This document shows, piece by piece, positions 7,534 to 17,107 of a stretch of 64,000 bases of DNA. The first letter of the stretch is position 1. Every line of letters starts with the position of its first letter. The notes under the pieces were generated by a model, which ran no database searches, was not told the origin of the DNA, and saw only the letters and a program-made list of their open reading frames with translations. The stretch spans positions 248,001 to 312,000 of the forward strand of contig NZ_JBFRYB010000002.1 of assembly GCF_040892595.1 (NCBI RefSeq), read 5' to 3'. Made by a program: the position numbers and the translations under genes. Source of the DNA: Zhongshania sp. R06B22 (GTDB lineage: Bacteria; Pseudomonadota; Gammaproteobacteria; Pseudomonadales; Spongiibacteraceae).

Positions 7534-8331
7534 TTGATAACCGTGAGCACGGACAGACAGGAACCAAAAATTTCACTCTCGATTGATGATGAGGATATCG
7601 TGCAGCGCGCGGCAATGAAAAAGCCCGCCCAGCCGAAGACGCCGAAAGCGGGTGCGCCCAAGGGTGGCGGTGGTTTTGTCATGTTTATGCTGACGGTGTT
7701 GGTATTGTTGCTCTCTGGCGTGTCCTACTATTTATACGAGCAGTTAACGGCAAGCCAGGCACAGATACTGGCGAGTCAGGGCCGCATCGATGCCTTGGAA
7801 ATGCGTCTGTCATCAGCAGATGAGAGCATTAGCGAAAGTACCGTCACCACATCTGTGAAGCTCAAGGAATTGGACCAAGAGGTTCGCAAGCTCTGGGACA
7901 ATGTCTGGAAGAAGCAAAAAGACGAATTAGCTCAGCACGATGCCACTCTAGACAAGCAACGGGTTGAGCTGGATACCGCGGTCAAACGAATTGCGGCACT
8001 TGAGAGCAAACTCAAGAGCAGTGATGCGCAGCTAAGTAAAATTGCAGCGTCTTATAATAGTGATCGCGAATCCTTTACCTCAATGTCAGGTAAGTTGGAC
8101 AGGGTTATTGCTCAGTCTGAAGTGAATCGTAAAGAGCTATTTACTATGGCTAAACAAGTCGCCGCTGGCGGTAGCTTGGATGCCCGGGTCAAAGATGTTG
8201 AGCGCCGCATTACTCAAAATGAAGATTGGTTAGACTCGGTGAATGCCTTCCGTAAGCAAGTAAATCGCGATATCGAATCTATGCGCCAAACGATGACGCA
8301 ATACCATGCGGGCAGCCCGACACCGCGTTGA
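7534..8331 (+). CDS. Single-pass membrane protein with periplasmic coiled coil
   Basis: About 265 residues. A cytosolic N-terminus rich in Pro, Lys and Gly (residues 25-47) is followed by one membrane helix (about 48-68, FVMFMLTVLVLLLSGVSYYLY). The rest is almost entirely heptad-like coiled coil with many Lys, Glu, Gln and Ala. No enzymatic motif is visible. The overall plan resembles periplasmic scaffold or division-associated coiled-coil proteins, but no family is recognised. The start is uncertain: TTG at 7534 or GTG at 7543, neither with a strong ribosome binding site. The next gene, fumarase, is 114 bases away. Confidence 0.65.
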   Translation: MITVSTDRQEPKISLSIDDEDIVQRAAMKKPAQPKTPKAGAPKGGGGFVMFMLTVLVLLLSGVSYYLYEQLTASQAQILASQGRIDALEMRLSSADESISESTVTTSVKLKELDQEVRKLWDNVWKKQKDELAQHDATLDKQRVELDTAVKRIAALESKLKSSDAQLSKIAASYNSDRESFTSMSGKLDRVIAQSEVNRKELFTMAKQVAAGGSLDARVKDVERRITQNEDWLDSVNAFRKQVNRDIESMRQTMTQYHAGSPTPR

Positions 8332-8445
8332 TTTGTTTGGGCAGGCGGTGGTGCGGCCCTAGGCTCTACACTACCGCCCTCCTGCTGGTGTATACTTTGC
8401 CGCCGTTCTGGGCGCTGTCGCCAACCATTTATCAGGAGTCTTCCC

Positions 8446-9963
8446 GTGACCGTAATTCGTCAAGATGACCTTATTCAAAGTGTGGCCGACGCGCTGCAAT
8501 ATATTTCTTATTACCACCCCGTTGATTTTATTCGCGCCATGGATGAAGCCTATCAGCGTGAGGAGAACCCTGCCGCCAAAGATGCGATGGCACAAATACT
8601 GATCAACTCGCGTATGTGCGCTGAGGGCAAACGTCCGATTTGCCAAGATACCGGTATTGTGACCGTATTCCTCACCGTCGGTATGAATGTCCAGTGGGAA
8701 GGCACGATGGGCGTAACAGACATGGTGAATGAAGGTGTTCGCCGTGCTTACAATTTGCCTGACAATGTCCTTCGCGCGTCAATTTTGGCAGATCCAGACG
8801 GCGCTCGCGCCAACACCAAAGACAATACCCCCGCTGTTATTCACTACGAGATTGTCCCCGGTGACACCGTAGAGGTGCACGTGGCTGCCAAGGGTGGCGG
8901 CTCTGAGGCTAAATCCAAATTTGCCATGTTAAACCCCTCTGATTCGGTAGTGGATTGGGTGCTAAAAATGGTGCCGACTATGGGTGCTGGCTGGTGTCCG
9001 CCAGGTATGCTGGGCATTGGTATTGGTGGCACCGCAGAGAAGGCGATGATAATCGCCAAAGAAGCCTTGCTAGACCCTATCGATATTCACGATTTGCAAA
9101 AGCGCGGTGCCAGTAATCGCGCCGAAGAATTGCGTCTGGAATTGTTTGAGAAAGTAAACAAATTAGGTATTGGCGCCCAGGGCCTAGGTGGTTTGACCAC
9201 GGTGCTGGATGTGAAGGTGAAAGACTTCCCGACCCATGCTGCTAACAAAGCGGTCGCCATGATCCCCAATTGCGCAGCAACTCGTCACGCCCACTTTACC
9301 CTTGATGGCAGCGGCCCTGCGGCGCTCACGCCGCCCTCATTGGACGAGTGGCCAGAAGTGACTCGTGAAGCGGGTGAGAATGTAAAACGGGTTAATCTTG
9401 ATACCGTTACTCAAGAAGAAATGAATACTTGGAAGCCCGGTGATACGATTTTGCTGAGCGGAAAAATGCTTACGGGTCGGGATGCCGCGCATAAGAAAAT
9501 GGTCGACATGCTTGCCCGTGGTGAAAAGCTGCCTGTAGATATGAAAGGCCGGTTTATATACTACGTTGGCCCGGTTGACCCGGTGCGCGACGAAGTGGTT
9601 GGCCCTGCTGGCCCGACCACGGCAACACGAATGGATAAATTTACCCGCACCATGCTGGCCGAAACTGGTTTGATGGGCATGATTGGTAAGTCTGAGCGTG
9701 GCGACGTGGCTATCGATGCGATTAAAGAGTTTGGTGCAACCTACTTAATGGCTGTGGGCGGGGCGGCCTACTTGGTGGCGCAGGCTATTAAAAAGTCGGA
9801 AGTGGTGGGCTTTCCTGAGCTGGGAATGGAAGCGATTTACGAATTCACCATTGAAGATATGCCGGTGACTGTCGCCGTTGATGTGCGCGGTGAGTCTGTT
9901 CATAAAATTGGCCCCCAAATTTGGAAGGCTAAAATTGAAGAGCAGGCGATTACGGTTTCTTAG
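8446..9963 (+). CDS. fumA: Class I (iron-sulfur) fumarate hydratase
   Basis: Reversible hydration of fumarate to L-malate in the TCA cycle by an oxygen-sensitive 4Fe-4S enzyme. At 505 residues the length matches Pseudomonas-type class I fumarases. The N-terminal alpha domain has candidate cluster cysteines in RPICQDTG (Cys66) and PNCAATRH; the C-terminal beta domain runs from about residue 330 (PGDTILLSGKMLTGRDAAH). The start is GTG with AGGAG seven bases upstream. A strong terminator follows the stop, so the gene appears to be a single-gene unit. Confidence 0.93.
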   Translation: MTVIRQDDLIQSVADALQYISYYHPVDFIRAMDEAYQREENPAAKDAMAQILINSRMCAEGKRPICQDTGIVTVFLTVGMNVQWEGTMGVTDMVNEGVRRAYNLPDNVLRASILADPDGARANTKDNTPAVIHYEIVPGDTVEVHVAAKGGGSEAKSKFAMLNPSDSVVDWVLKMVPTMGAGWCPPGMLGIGIGGTAEKAMIIAKEALLDPIDIHDLQKRGASNRAEELRLELFEKVNKLGIGAQGLGGLTTVLDVKVKDFPTHAANKAVAMIPNCAATRHAHFTLDGSGPAALTPPSLDEWPEVTREAGENVKRVNLDTVTQEEMNTWKPGDTILLSGKMLTGRDAAHKKMVDMLARGEKLPVDMKGRFIYYVGPVDPVRDEVVGPAGPTTATRMDKFTRTMLAETGLMGMIGKSERGDVAIDAIKEFGATYLMAVGGAAYLVAQAIKKSEVVGFPELGMEAIYEFTIEDMPVTVAVDVRGESVHKIGPQIWKAKIEEQAITVS

Positions 9964-9971
9964 TCCATTAA

Positions 9972-10010
9972 AGCAGGGCACGCTTCGGCGTGCTCTGCTG
10001 ATGTTTTTTT
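9972..10010 (+). terminator. Rho-independent terminator after fumarase
   Basis: Twelve-base-pair stem (one G-T wobble) around a TTCG tetraloop, ending in a run of seven T. Confidence 0.9.
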
Positions 10011-10110
10011 GATTTATCCCGCCTCGATTAACAGTAAATCATTACATTGTTTGCATTTTTCCCCTCAGCCATGTGCAATACCGTCACTGCTTCTTTGATT
10101 GGATGACATC

Positions 10111-11550
10111 TTGGCCACTTCAACCTTTTATTGGCACGACTACGAAACTTGGGGCGCGAATCCCGCCCGTGACCGGCCGGTGCAGTTTGCTGGTGTGCGA
10201 ACCGACGCTGAGTTAAATATTATCGGCGAACCATTAATGGTTTACAGTCGGCCCACCCCAGATTATCTCCCTCACCCAGAGGCCTGTTTGATTACCGGTA
10301 TTACCCCTCAGCAAGCGCTGCAAGAAGGGGTGTCTGAGTCAGAATTTATTGCCACCGTAAACGCAGAATTATCCCAGCCGGGTACCTGCGGTGTCGGTTA
10401 CAACAGCATCCGATTTGATGACGAAGTGACGCGCTACACCTTATACCGCAACTTTTATGACCCCTATGCCCGCGAGTGGCAAAACGGCAACTCGCGCTGG
10501 GACCTCATCGATGTGGCTCGCCTGTGTCGCGCTCTGCGCCCTGACGGTATTGAATGGCCCCTGCGCGAAGACGGCACGCCCAGTTTTAAGCTAGAAGAGC
10601 TGTGTATTGCCAATGGGCTGAGTCACGAATCTGCCCACGATGCTCTGTCGGATGTGTATGCAACAATCGATCTGGCCAAGTTATTAAAACAGCGCCAGCC
10701 CAAATTGTTTGACTACGCCCTGAGCCTGCGAGACAAACGCACAGTCGCCGCGATGTTAGATGTGGTGACTCAAGTGCCGGTATTGCATGTCTCTGGGCGC
10801 CTGCCCGCAGCTAAGTTTTGCTCTGCACTGATGATGCCTTTGGCTCTGCACCCCGATAATAAAAACAGCGTGATTGTTTATGACTTAAGTGTCGATCCTA
10901 GTCCGCTGCTTGAATTGTCCGCTGAGGAAATTGCCGCGCGGGTATTTAGTGCAACCGCAGATTTGCCCGAGGGTACTGAACGTATTCCGCTGAAAGAAAT
11001 TCATATTAACCGCGCGCCAATTATTGCGACTGCTAAATTAGTCGATGAGGCGGTGAGCCAGCGCTTGCAGATCGATATGGCGCAGTGCCGCCGTCATTGG
11101 GCTCAGCTTCATAAAGCATCCGGCGTGGTAGAGAAGTTGCAGAAAATTTTTGGAGCGCGCGAGTTTGTGCAAAGCAACGATCCTGACGTCATGTTATACG
11201 GCGGCGGTTTCTTTAACGGCGACGATAAAAAAATGATGGATGAGGTTCGCCGTGCGACGCCGGACATTCTCGCCATGCATAGCTATCGCTTTAGCGATGC
11301 GCGCTTACCGGAATTATTGTGGCGCTATCGGGCGCGTAATTTTCCCATGAGCTTGTCTGATTCTGAGCGCGGAAAATGGCGCGACTTTTGTCGTCAATGT
11401 TTGCGTGATCCCGAGCCAGGCCAGCTTGGTTTTACGGAATTTCGGCAGCGCTTGGTTGAACTCGCGGGTGAGCGCAGCTCCAGCACGGATGCGATGATAT
11501 TAAGCGAGCTAAATGATTACGCCGATGCCTTGGAGCAAGAGGGTTTGTGA
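10111..11550 (+). CDS. sbcB: Exodeoxyribonuclease I
   Basis: Processive 3'-to-5' single-strand DNA exonuclease used in recombination and mismatch repair. About 479 residues (E. coli 475). The DEDD-type active site is visible: ExoI motif FYWHDYETWG near the N-terminus, VGYNSIRFDDE, and AHDALSDVYATIDLAK, followed by the SH3-like and helical ExoI C-terminal domains. The frame stays open to a TTG at 10099, but the TTG at 10111, preceded by TTGGATGA, places the protein start at the usual distance before the first motif. The stop overlaps the GIY-YIG gene start. Confidence 0.92.
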   Translation: MATSTFYWHDYETWGANPARDRPVQFAGVRTDAELNIIGEPLMVYSRPTPDYLPHPEACLITGITPQQALQEGVSESEFIATVNAELSQPGTCGVGYNSIRFDDEVTRYTLYRNFYDPYAREWQNGNSRWDLIDVARLCRALRPDGIEWPLREDGTPSFKLEELCIANGLSHESAHDALSDVYATIDLAKLLKQRQPKLFDYALSLRDKRTVAAMLDVVTQVPVLHVSGRLPAAKFCSALMMPLALHPDNKNSVIVYDLSVDPSPLLELSAEEIAARVFSATADLPEGTERIPLKEIHINRAPIIATAKLVDEAVSQRLQIDMAQCRRHWAQLHKASGVVEKLQKIFGAREFVQSNDPDVMLYGGGFFNGDDKKMMDEVRRATPDILAMHSYRFSDARLPELLWRYRARNFPMSLSDSERGKWRDFCRQCLRDPEPGQLGFTEFRQRLVELAGERSSSTDAMILSELNDYADALEQEGL

Positions 11551-11810
11551 CGTCAGCTTGGTGGGTATATCTGGTGCGCAGTCGAAGCGGTAAGTTGTAT
11601 ACCGGCATCACCACAGATCCAGAGCGCCGTTTTAGAGAGCATTGCGGCGAGGGTGGGCGCGGTGCTCGGTTTTTTCGAGGTGATCCAGCTGAGGCAATGG
11701 TGTATTGCGAGCCCGCAGAGAATCGTTCGATGGCATCGCGACGCGAAGCTGCCATAAAGAAATTGCGGCGCAGTGACAAAGAATCCTTGATCATTCAGTC
11801 GCCGAATTAA
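11547..11810 (+). CDS. GIY-YIG nuclease-fold protein (YhbQ/UPF0213 family)
   Basis: 87 residues forming one GIY-YIG domain. WWVYLVRSRSGKLYTGIT gives the two-strand core (VYL/YTG), DPERRFREH the catalytic arginine and REAAIKKL the metal-binding glutamate. E. coli YhbQ has been reported to act on DNA, but the cellular role is unclear. The GTG start overlaps the sbcB TGA by four bases (GTGA), so it is translationally coupled with exonuclease I. Confidence 0.85.
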   Translation: MTSAWWVYLVRSRSGKLYTGITTDPERRFREHCGEGGRGARFFRGDPAEAMVYCEPAENRSMASRREAAIKKLRRSDKESLIIQSPN

Positions 11811-11895
11811 TTTTACTGACTAGTAAATGCCTGTAAACGCCGCTTTCCTGTACTTGCGATAAAGGCGATAATGCGCGGCTAAGCAGGGGAGATTT

Positions 11896-13701
11896 ATGAC
11901 GGATACAGGTTCGGAGCGCGAAAAAAGCACTAACGTTGGTGTATTAAAGGCGATGATGACGTTCTTGCGGCCTTATCGCTGGCAAATGGTGGGGGCTAGC
12001 CTAGCCTTGATTTGCACTGCGGCAATTACCCTGTCTATCGGCCAAGGCTTGCGGATGTTGGTTGATCAGGGCTTTTCCAGCAATGCCTCAGAAGCGGCTT
12101 TAAACCAAGCACTGCTCTTGTTTATGGTCATGATTTTGCTTTTGTCTGCCGGTACCTTTGCGCGTTTTTATTTGGTGTCGTGGATTGGCGAGCGCGTTAG
12201 TGCAGATTTGCGCAAGGCGGTGTTCGCGCATGTTGTTCACCTTCACCCCGGTTATTTTGAAACCAATCTCAGCGGAGAGATTCAGTCTCGCATCACCACC
12301 GATACCACTTTGCTACAAACTGTCATCGGCTCATCGGTATCTATTGCGCTGCGTAATATGCTGATGTTTGTTGGTGGTCTAATTCTATTGTTCATCACCA
12401 ATCCAAAGCTAACCGGTTTAGTCATGCTGAGCGTGCCGCTGGTGGTTGTGCCGATTATTGTTTTTGGGCGTCGTGTTCGCGCGCTGTCGCGCACCAGCCA
12501 AGATCGTATCGCCGGTGTGGGTACCTTTGTCGGTGAGGCAGTTAAAAATATAAAGATGGTGCAGGCTTTTAACCATCAAAAGCTCGATAAAGACGCCTTT
12601 AATGGCCATGTGGAGTCGGCGTTTACCGTTGCAATTGTGCGTATTAATCAGCGCGCATGGCTGTCTACTATTGTTATTACCTTGGTGTTGGGCGCCGTAA
12701 CCGCAATGCTGTGGGTTGGTGGTCACGATGTGCTGGCTGGTGAAATCAGTGGCGGCGAATTGACGGCCTTTATTTTTTACGCGGTGATGGTGGCTGCCTC
12801 GGTGGGTGCTATTTCAGAAGTATATGGCGATCTGCAACGAGCAGCGGGCGCGACTGAGCGTCTACTGGAATTGCTGGCGGCAGAAAACTTAGTGCCTTCT
12901 CCTGAGCATCCGCGCAGTTTGCCGGCGGCGCCACCGGGTAATTTGCAGTTTGACGCCGTGAACTTTAGTTATCCATCGCGCCCTGAGCAGCGCGCTATTG
13001 ATAATTTAACTTTGAATATTGCGCCGGGTAGCAGTGTGGCCTTGGTGGGAAGTTCGGGTGCGGGTAAGTCCACCTTAGTCGATTTAATTTTGCGCTTTTA
13101 CGATGTACAGGGCGGGGCGATTCGCTTTGATGGTATTGATATTCGCGAACTCAGTCTTGATGAACTGCGCAGCCAAATTGCCATGGTCCCTCAGCAGCCG
13201 GTGTTGTTTACCGGCACTGTGGCTGACAATATTCGCTACGGTAAACCCAATGCCAGTCCGGCTGAAATAGAAGCGGCGGCGCGCTCGGCGTATGCCCACG
13301 AGTTTATTGAACGTCTATCAGGTGGCTATGACAGTTTTGTTGGCGAGGGTGGTATACGGCTCTCCGGTGGCCAGCGTCAGCGTATTGCTATTGCTAGAGC
13401 GATATTGGCAGACCCAAGATTATTATTATTAGATGAGGCGACAAGCGCGCTTGATGCCGAGAGTGAGTATCAAGTTCAGCAAGCCTTGGAATTGCTTATG
13501 AAGGGCCGCACCACCATCGTCATTGCCCACCGTCTAGCGACGGTAGTGAATGTTGATGTTATTGCAGTCTTGGATCATGGCAAGTTGGTGGATACCGGCA
13601 GTCACGCCGAACTTCTGCAGAGTTCGCCGCTTTATGCGCGCTGGGCGAGTCTGCAGTTTGATGAGGGTGTGAACACTGTTGATGTGTTGGCAGCGGTTTA
13701 A
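11896..13701 (+). CDS. ABC transporter, fused permease and ATPase (MsbA-like exporter)
   Basis: 601 residues: a six-helix ABC exporter membrane domain (about 25-320) followed by an ATPase domain. Walker A GSSGAGKST is at about 385-393, the Q-loop in MVPQQPVLF, the signature LSGGQRQR at about 492, Walker B LLLLDEATSALD at about 510-521, and the H-loop in IVIAHRLAT. It forms a homodimer in the inner membrane. The family includes lipid A flippase MsbA and related lipid/drug exporters; the substrate cannot be told from sequence. GGGGAG precedes the ATG. pyrB follows after 18 bases, an unrelated function. Confidence 0.88.
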   Translation: MTDTGSEREKSTNVGVLKAMMTFLRPYRWQMVGASLALICTAAITLSIGQGLRMLVDQGFSSNASEAALNQALLLFMVMILLLSAGTFARFYLVSWIGERVSADLRKAVFAHVVHLHPGYFETNLSGEIQSRITTDTTLLQTVIGSSVSIALRNMLMFVGGLILLFITNPKLTGLVMLSVPLVVVPIIVFGRRVRALSRTSQDRIAGVGTFVGEAVKNIKMVQAFNHQKLDKDAFNGHVESAFTVAIVRINQRAWLSTIVITLVLGAVTAMLWVGGHDVLAGEISGGELTAFIFYAVMVAASVGAISEVYGDLQRAAGATERLLELLAAENLVPSPEHPRSLPAAPPGNLQFDAVNFSYPSRPEQRAIDNLTLNIAPGSSVALVGSSGAGKSTLVDLILRFYDVQGGAIRFDGIDIRELSLDELRSQIAMVPQQPVLFTGTVADNIRYGKPNASPAEIEAAARSAYAHEFIERLSGGYDSFVGEGGIRLSGGQRQRIAIARAILADPRLLLLDEATSALDAESEYQVQQALELLMKGRTTIVIAHRLATVVNVDVIAVLDHGKLVDTGSHAELLQSSPLYARWASLQFDEGVNTVDVLAAV

Positions 13702-13719
13702 TTTTTCGGAGAGGCAGCA

Positions 13720-14736
13720 GTGAAATTTTCCGGCAGTCATATTCTCTCTATCAGTCAGTTTGATCGCGATGACATTGAACGCGTCTTTGAGGTTGCCGAT
13801 CGCATGGTGCCCTACGCGCATCGGCAGCGCGTCACCAAAGTGCTCGACGGTGCCATTCTCGGCAATATGTTTTTTGAACCCTCAACGCGAACGCGGGTGA
13901 GTTTTGGTTGCGCCTTTAATCTGCTTGGCGGGGAAGTGCGTGAAACCACCGGGTTTGAAACGTCTGCAATTTCCAAAGGTGAGTCACTTTATGATACCGC
14001 GCGGGTCTTAAGCGGCTATAGCGACGTTATTGTTATGCGCCACCCGGTGGCGGGTTCGGTGGCCGAGTTTGCTGCGGCGAGCAGAGTACCGGTGATGAAT
14101 GGTGGTGATGGCGCAAATGAGCACCCTAGCCAAGCCTTGTTGGACCTGTATACCATCCGTAAAGAATTACAGCATCAGGGCCGAAGTGATCTTGATGGTC
14201 TACGTATTGCCATGATTGGCGATCTGAAGCATGGCCGTACTGTGCATTCACTGTGCAAATTACTTTGCCTGTATAAAAATGTCACCGTGATGCTAATCTC
14301 TCCCGATGAACTAAAGATGCCGGAAGCGATTATTGAGCAGCTACGCGAGGCTGGTAGCACGGTGCAAGAATCTGATGTGATGGAAGGCAGTATCTCAAAG
14401 GTCGATATTGCGTATTCAACCCGGATTCAAGAAGAGCGCTTTACCAGTCCCGCCGAGGCAGATTTATATCGTGGTCGCTACCGCCTGAATCAATCTATTT
14501 ATACTCGCTATTGCGAGCCAAACACGGTCATTATGCATCCACTGCCCCGCGACTCTCGGACCGAGGCAAATGAATTAGATAACGACCTAAACGACAACCC
14601 CAATTTGGCTATATTCCGTCAGGCCGATAATGGTGTGCTGGTGCGTATGGCGCTGTTCGCGCTGACCTTGGACGTTGTCGATCAGGTCGACAAAGCCGCC
14701 CGTGATGTCAATTGGTATACCGAAAGACGGTTTTAA
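13720..14736 (+). CDS. pyrB: Aspartate carbamoyltransferase catalytic subunit
   Basis: Condenses carbamoyl phosphate and aspartate, the committed step of pyrimidine synthesis. 338 residues, longer than E. coli PyrB (311). FFEPSTRTRVSF is the carbamoyl phosphate loop, HPSQALLDLYT the second conserved block, and HPLPRDSRTEAN the aspartate-binding loop near the C-terminus. No pyrI regulatory subunit gene is adjacent. The GTG start has GGAGAGG six bases upstream. It is likely cotranscribed with the exporter in front and nudF behind. Confidence 0.92.
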   Translation: MKFSGSHILSISQFDRDDIERVFEVADRMVPYAHRQRVTKVLDGAILGNMFFEPSTRTRVSFGCAFNLLGGEVRETTGFETSAISKGESLYDTARVLSGYSDVIVMRHPVAGSVAEFAAASRVPVMNGGDGANEHPSQALLDLYTIRKELQHQGRSDLDGLRIAMIGDLKHGRTVHSLCKLLCLYKNVTVMLISPDELKMPEAIIEQLREAGSTVQESDVMEGSISKVDIAYSTRIQEERFTSPAEADLYRGRYRLNQSIYTRYCEPNTVIMHPLPRDSRTEANELDNDLNDNPNLAIFRQADNGVLVRMALFALTLDVVDQVDKAARDVNWYTERRF

Positions 14737-14770
14737 GTTTGTTTCTATCCTCGCACAGCGGCTATTCTTA

Positions 14771-15382
14771 ATGACAGATTTTGAATCCAAAGATGTAGAA
14801 GTTGAAGAAGACCGCGCAGCATGGCGCGGTTTTTTTCAGGTGCGCAAATTGCGTTTGCGCCACCGTCTATTTGCCGGTGGCTGGGGGAAATGGCTAAGTC
14901 GCGAGCTATTTATGCGCGGCCCTGCAGTGGGTTTGCTGCCCTATGACCCAGTAAATGACTGCATTCTTTTGGTTGAGCAATTTCGTATTGGTGCACTTAG
15001 CCGCGCCCAGCGCCCCTGGTTACTGGAGTTAGTCGCCGGCATTATTGATACCGATGAAAGCCCTGCTGAAGTGGCGCGTCGGGAAGCAAAAGAAGAGGCC
15101 AATATCGAGATTGGCGAAATGGAGGCGATCGCTGAGTATTATTCTTCACCCGGCGGCAGCGATGAATATTTCTATTTGTTTTGTGGCTCAGTAGATCTGA
15201 GTGCAGCGGGCGGTTATTTCGGACTTGCCACCGAGGGCGAAGATATTCATGCCCAAGTTTTTTCTTTTGCTGATGCCATGACCATGCTTGAGGCCGGAAA
15301 AATAAATAATGCTCACAGCCTGATTGCTATGCAGTGGCTGCGCGAGCATAGAGAAGACTTGCGTCGGCGGTGGCAGGCGTGA
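14771..15382 (+). CDS. nudF: ADP-ribose pyrophosphatase (Nudix)
   Basis: Hydrolyses ADP-ribose to AMP and ribose 5-phosphate. 203 residues, close to E. coli NudF (209). The Nudix box reads G-x5-E-x7-REAKEEANI (about residues 95-117); all metal-binding glutamates are present, but the usual glycine near the end of the box (EExG) is asparagine. ELVAGIID and the SPGGSDEYFYLF segment that follows are typical of the family. The frame continues upstream into pyrB, but the ATG at 14771 gives the family length. The stop overlaps the murJ start. Confidence 0.85.
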   Translation: MTDFESKDVEVEEDRAAWRGFFQVRKLRLRHRLFAGGWGKWLSRELFMRGPAVGLLPYDPVNDCILLVEQFRIGALSRAQRPWLLELVAGIIDTDESPAEVARREAKEEANIEIGEMEAIAEYYSSPGGSDEYFYLFCGSVDLSAAGGYFGLATEGEDIHAQVFSFADAMTMLEAGKINNAHSLIAMQWLREHREDLRRRWQA

Positions 15383-16971
15383 GTGACGTGGCTGCGCCCA
15401 AACCAGTAAAGCAAAGGGGCTTATTGCGTTCTAGTTTGTTAGTCAGTGTGATGACGCTGATGTCGCGGGTTTTGGGGCTGGTTCGCGACGTTGTTATTGC
15501 GATTTTTTTGGGCGCCAGCAGCAACGCAGACTGTTTTTTTGTCGCGTTTAAAATCCCTAATTTTCTGCGGCGTCTATTCGCTGAGGGTGCCTTCTCTCAA
15601 GCCTTTGTGCCGGTGCTATCTGAGTACAAGGAAAAGGGCAGCATAGAGTCTGTTAAGTTACTGATTGACCGCACTGCCGGTGCATTGGGTGGGGTGTTAT
15701 TGCTGGTCACCTCTTTGGCGGTCATTGCCTCGCCGCTGGTTGCCACTCTGTTTGCCCCCGGCTTTCGTGATGATCCCGCCAAGTTTCAGCTCACCTCGGA
15801 TATGATCCGGATTACCTTTCCGTATTTATTTCTTATTTCGATGACTGGTTTTGCCGGCGGTATTTTAAATACCTTTGGTCGCTATGCGGTGCCGGCATTC
15901 ACGCCGGTATTACTGAATGTCTGTTTAATTGTGTCGGCGCTGTATTTTTCCTCGTATTTTGCTGAGCCAGCAATGGCCTTGGCTTGGGGTGTGTTGATGG
16001 CCGGCATGGTGCAGCTAGTATTTCAGTTGCCGTTTTTGCAGCGGATTCAAATGCTGCCGCGGCCGCGATGGGATTGGCACAACGAGGGTGTGCAGAAAAT
16101 TGTCACCTTGATGATTCCCGCCTTATTCGGGGTTTCAATAAGTCAGATTAATTTACTGTTAGATACTATATTGGCGTCGTTTCTACCCACCGGCAGTATT
16201 TCGTGGCTCTACTATTCCGACCGCTTAGTAGAGTTGCCGCTGGGGGTGTTTGCCATTGCTATCGCCACCGTGGTGTTACCCAATTTGTCTCGCCAGCGCG
16301 CTGGCGGCAATGAGGTCGCGTTTTCATCTACACTAGATTGGGGTCTGCGCGGTGTATTGCTTATGGCAGTGCCCGCTGCCGTGGCCTTAATGCTGCTTGC
16401 CGAGCCCATTCTCATTACTCTGTTTCAGTACGGCGAGCTGCAAATGCGCGACGTGTCGATGGCGGCTTTGAGTCTGCGCGCCTACACCCTTGGCTTGATT
16501 CCATTTATGTTAATTAAGGTGCTAGCCCCGGGCTTCTATGCCCGCCAAGACACCAAAACCCCGGTGCGTATTGGTATTATCGCGATGGTCGCGAATATGG
16601 TGATGAATATCGCCTTCGTGATTCCATTGCATCACTACTGGCAGGTAGGCCATGCTGGCCTAGCATTGGCAACAGCGGCTTCGGCTTGGCTCAATGCGGG
16701 TTTGCTGTATCGCGGTTTACGTCGCAATGCGAGTTTCACCCCCTTACTTGGCTGGGGTCGCTATTGTTTGCAGCTGCTGGGCGCCGTGGTGGCAATGAGT
16801 GCCTGCTTATATTATGGCCTGCAGTGGTTCACTGGCTGGGAGGCTTGGAGTGTATGGGAGCGCACCTTGCACCTATTGGTCTTGTGCGTCGCGGGTGGTG
16901 GAGCATACGCCTTAGTGATGTTTGGTTGCGGTTTACGACTCAGAGACCTTAAAGGACCGGTCGCGCATTAA
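15379..16971 (+). CDS. murJ: Lipid II flippase MurJ
   Basis: Moves lipid-linked peptidoglycan precursor (lipid II) across the inner membrane. 530 residues with about fourteen membrane helices, of the MOP exporter superfamily. The N-terminal signature LLVSVMTLMSRVLGLVRDVVIA and the downstream GASSNADCFFVAFKIPNFLRRLFAEG match the family, including the arginines lining the central cavity (SRVLGLVRD). The start is taken as the GTG that overlaps the nudF TGA (GTGA); a GTG nine bases upstream is possible. Confidence 0.93.
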   Translation: MSDVAAPKPVKQRGLLRSSLLVSVMTLMSRVLGLVRDVVIAIFLGASSNADCFFVAFKIPNFLRRLFAEGAFSQAFVPVLSEYKEKGSIESVKLLIDRTAGALGGVLLLVTSLAVIASPLVATLFAPGFRDDPAKFQLTSDMIRITFPYLFLISMTGFAGGILNTFGRYAVPAFTPVLLNVCLIVSALYFSSYFAEPAMALAWGVLMAGMVQLVFQLPFLQRIQMLPRPRWDWHNEGVQKIVTLMIPALFGVSISQINLLLDTILASFLPTGSISWLYYSDRLVELPLGVFAIAIATVVLPNLSRQRAGGNEVAFSSTLDWGLRGVLLMAVPAAVALMLLAEPILITLFQYGELQMRDVSMAALSLRAYTLGLIPFMLIKVLAPGFYARQDTKTPVRIGIIAMVANMVMNIAFVIPLHHYWQVGHAGLALATAASAWLNAGLLYRGLRRNASFTPLLGWGRYCLQLLGAVVAMSACLYYGLQWFTGWEAWSVWERTLHLLVLCVAGGGAYALVMFGCGLRLRDLKGPVAH

Positions 16972-17107
16972 GACTGCAAATCATGGTTTTTAGCCTGCGG
17001 GCATAGCAATATTAGCTCGCAGCGGCAAGAGTCACGAACACTGGCGTTTTAGTCGGGCCTACGCTGGGCTATAATCTCTCGCTTTGCTGAGCAATAAGAC
17101 GGTAGCC

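Noticed and set aside
11432-11794. 120-codon minus-strand frame
   Set aside because: Covers the end of sbcB and the GIY-YIG gene, both well supported on the plus strand.
16972-17107. Possible FMN riboswitch before ribF
   Set aside because: The intergenic region is only 136 bases and none of the conserved FMN-element segments is visible.
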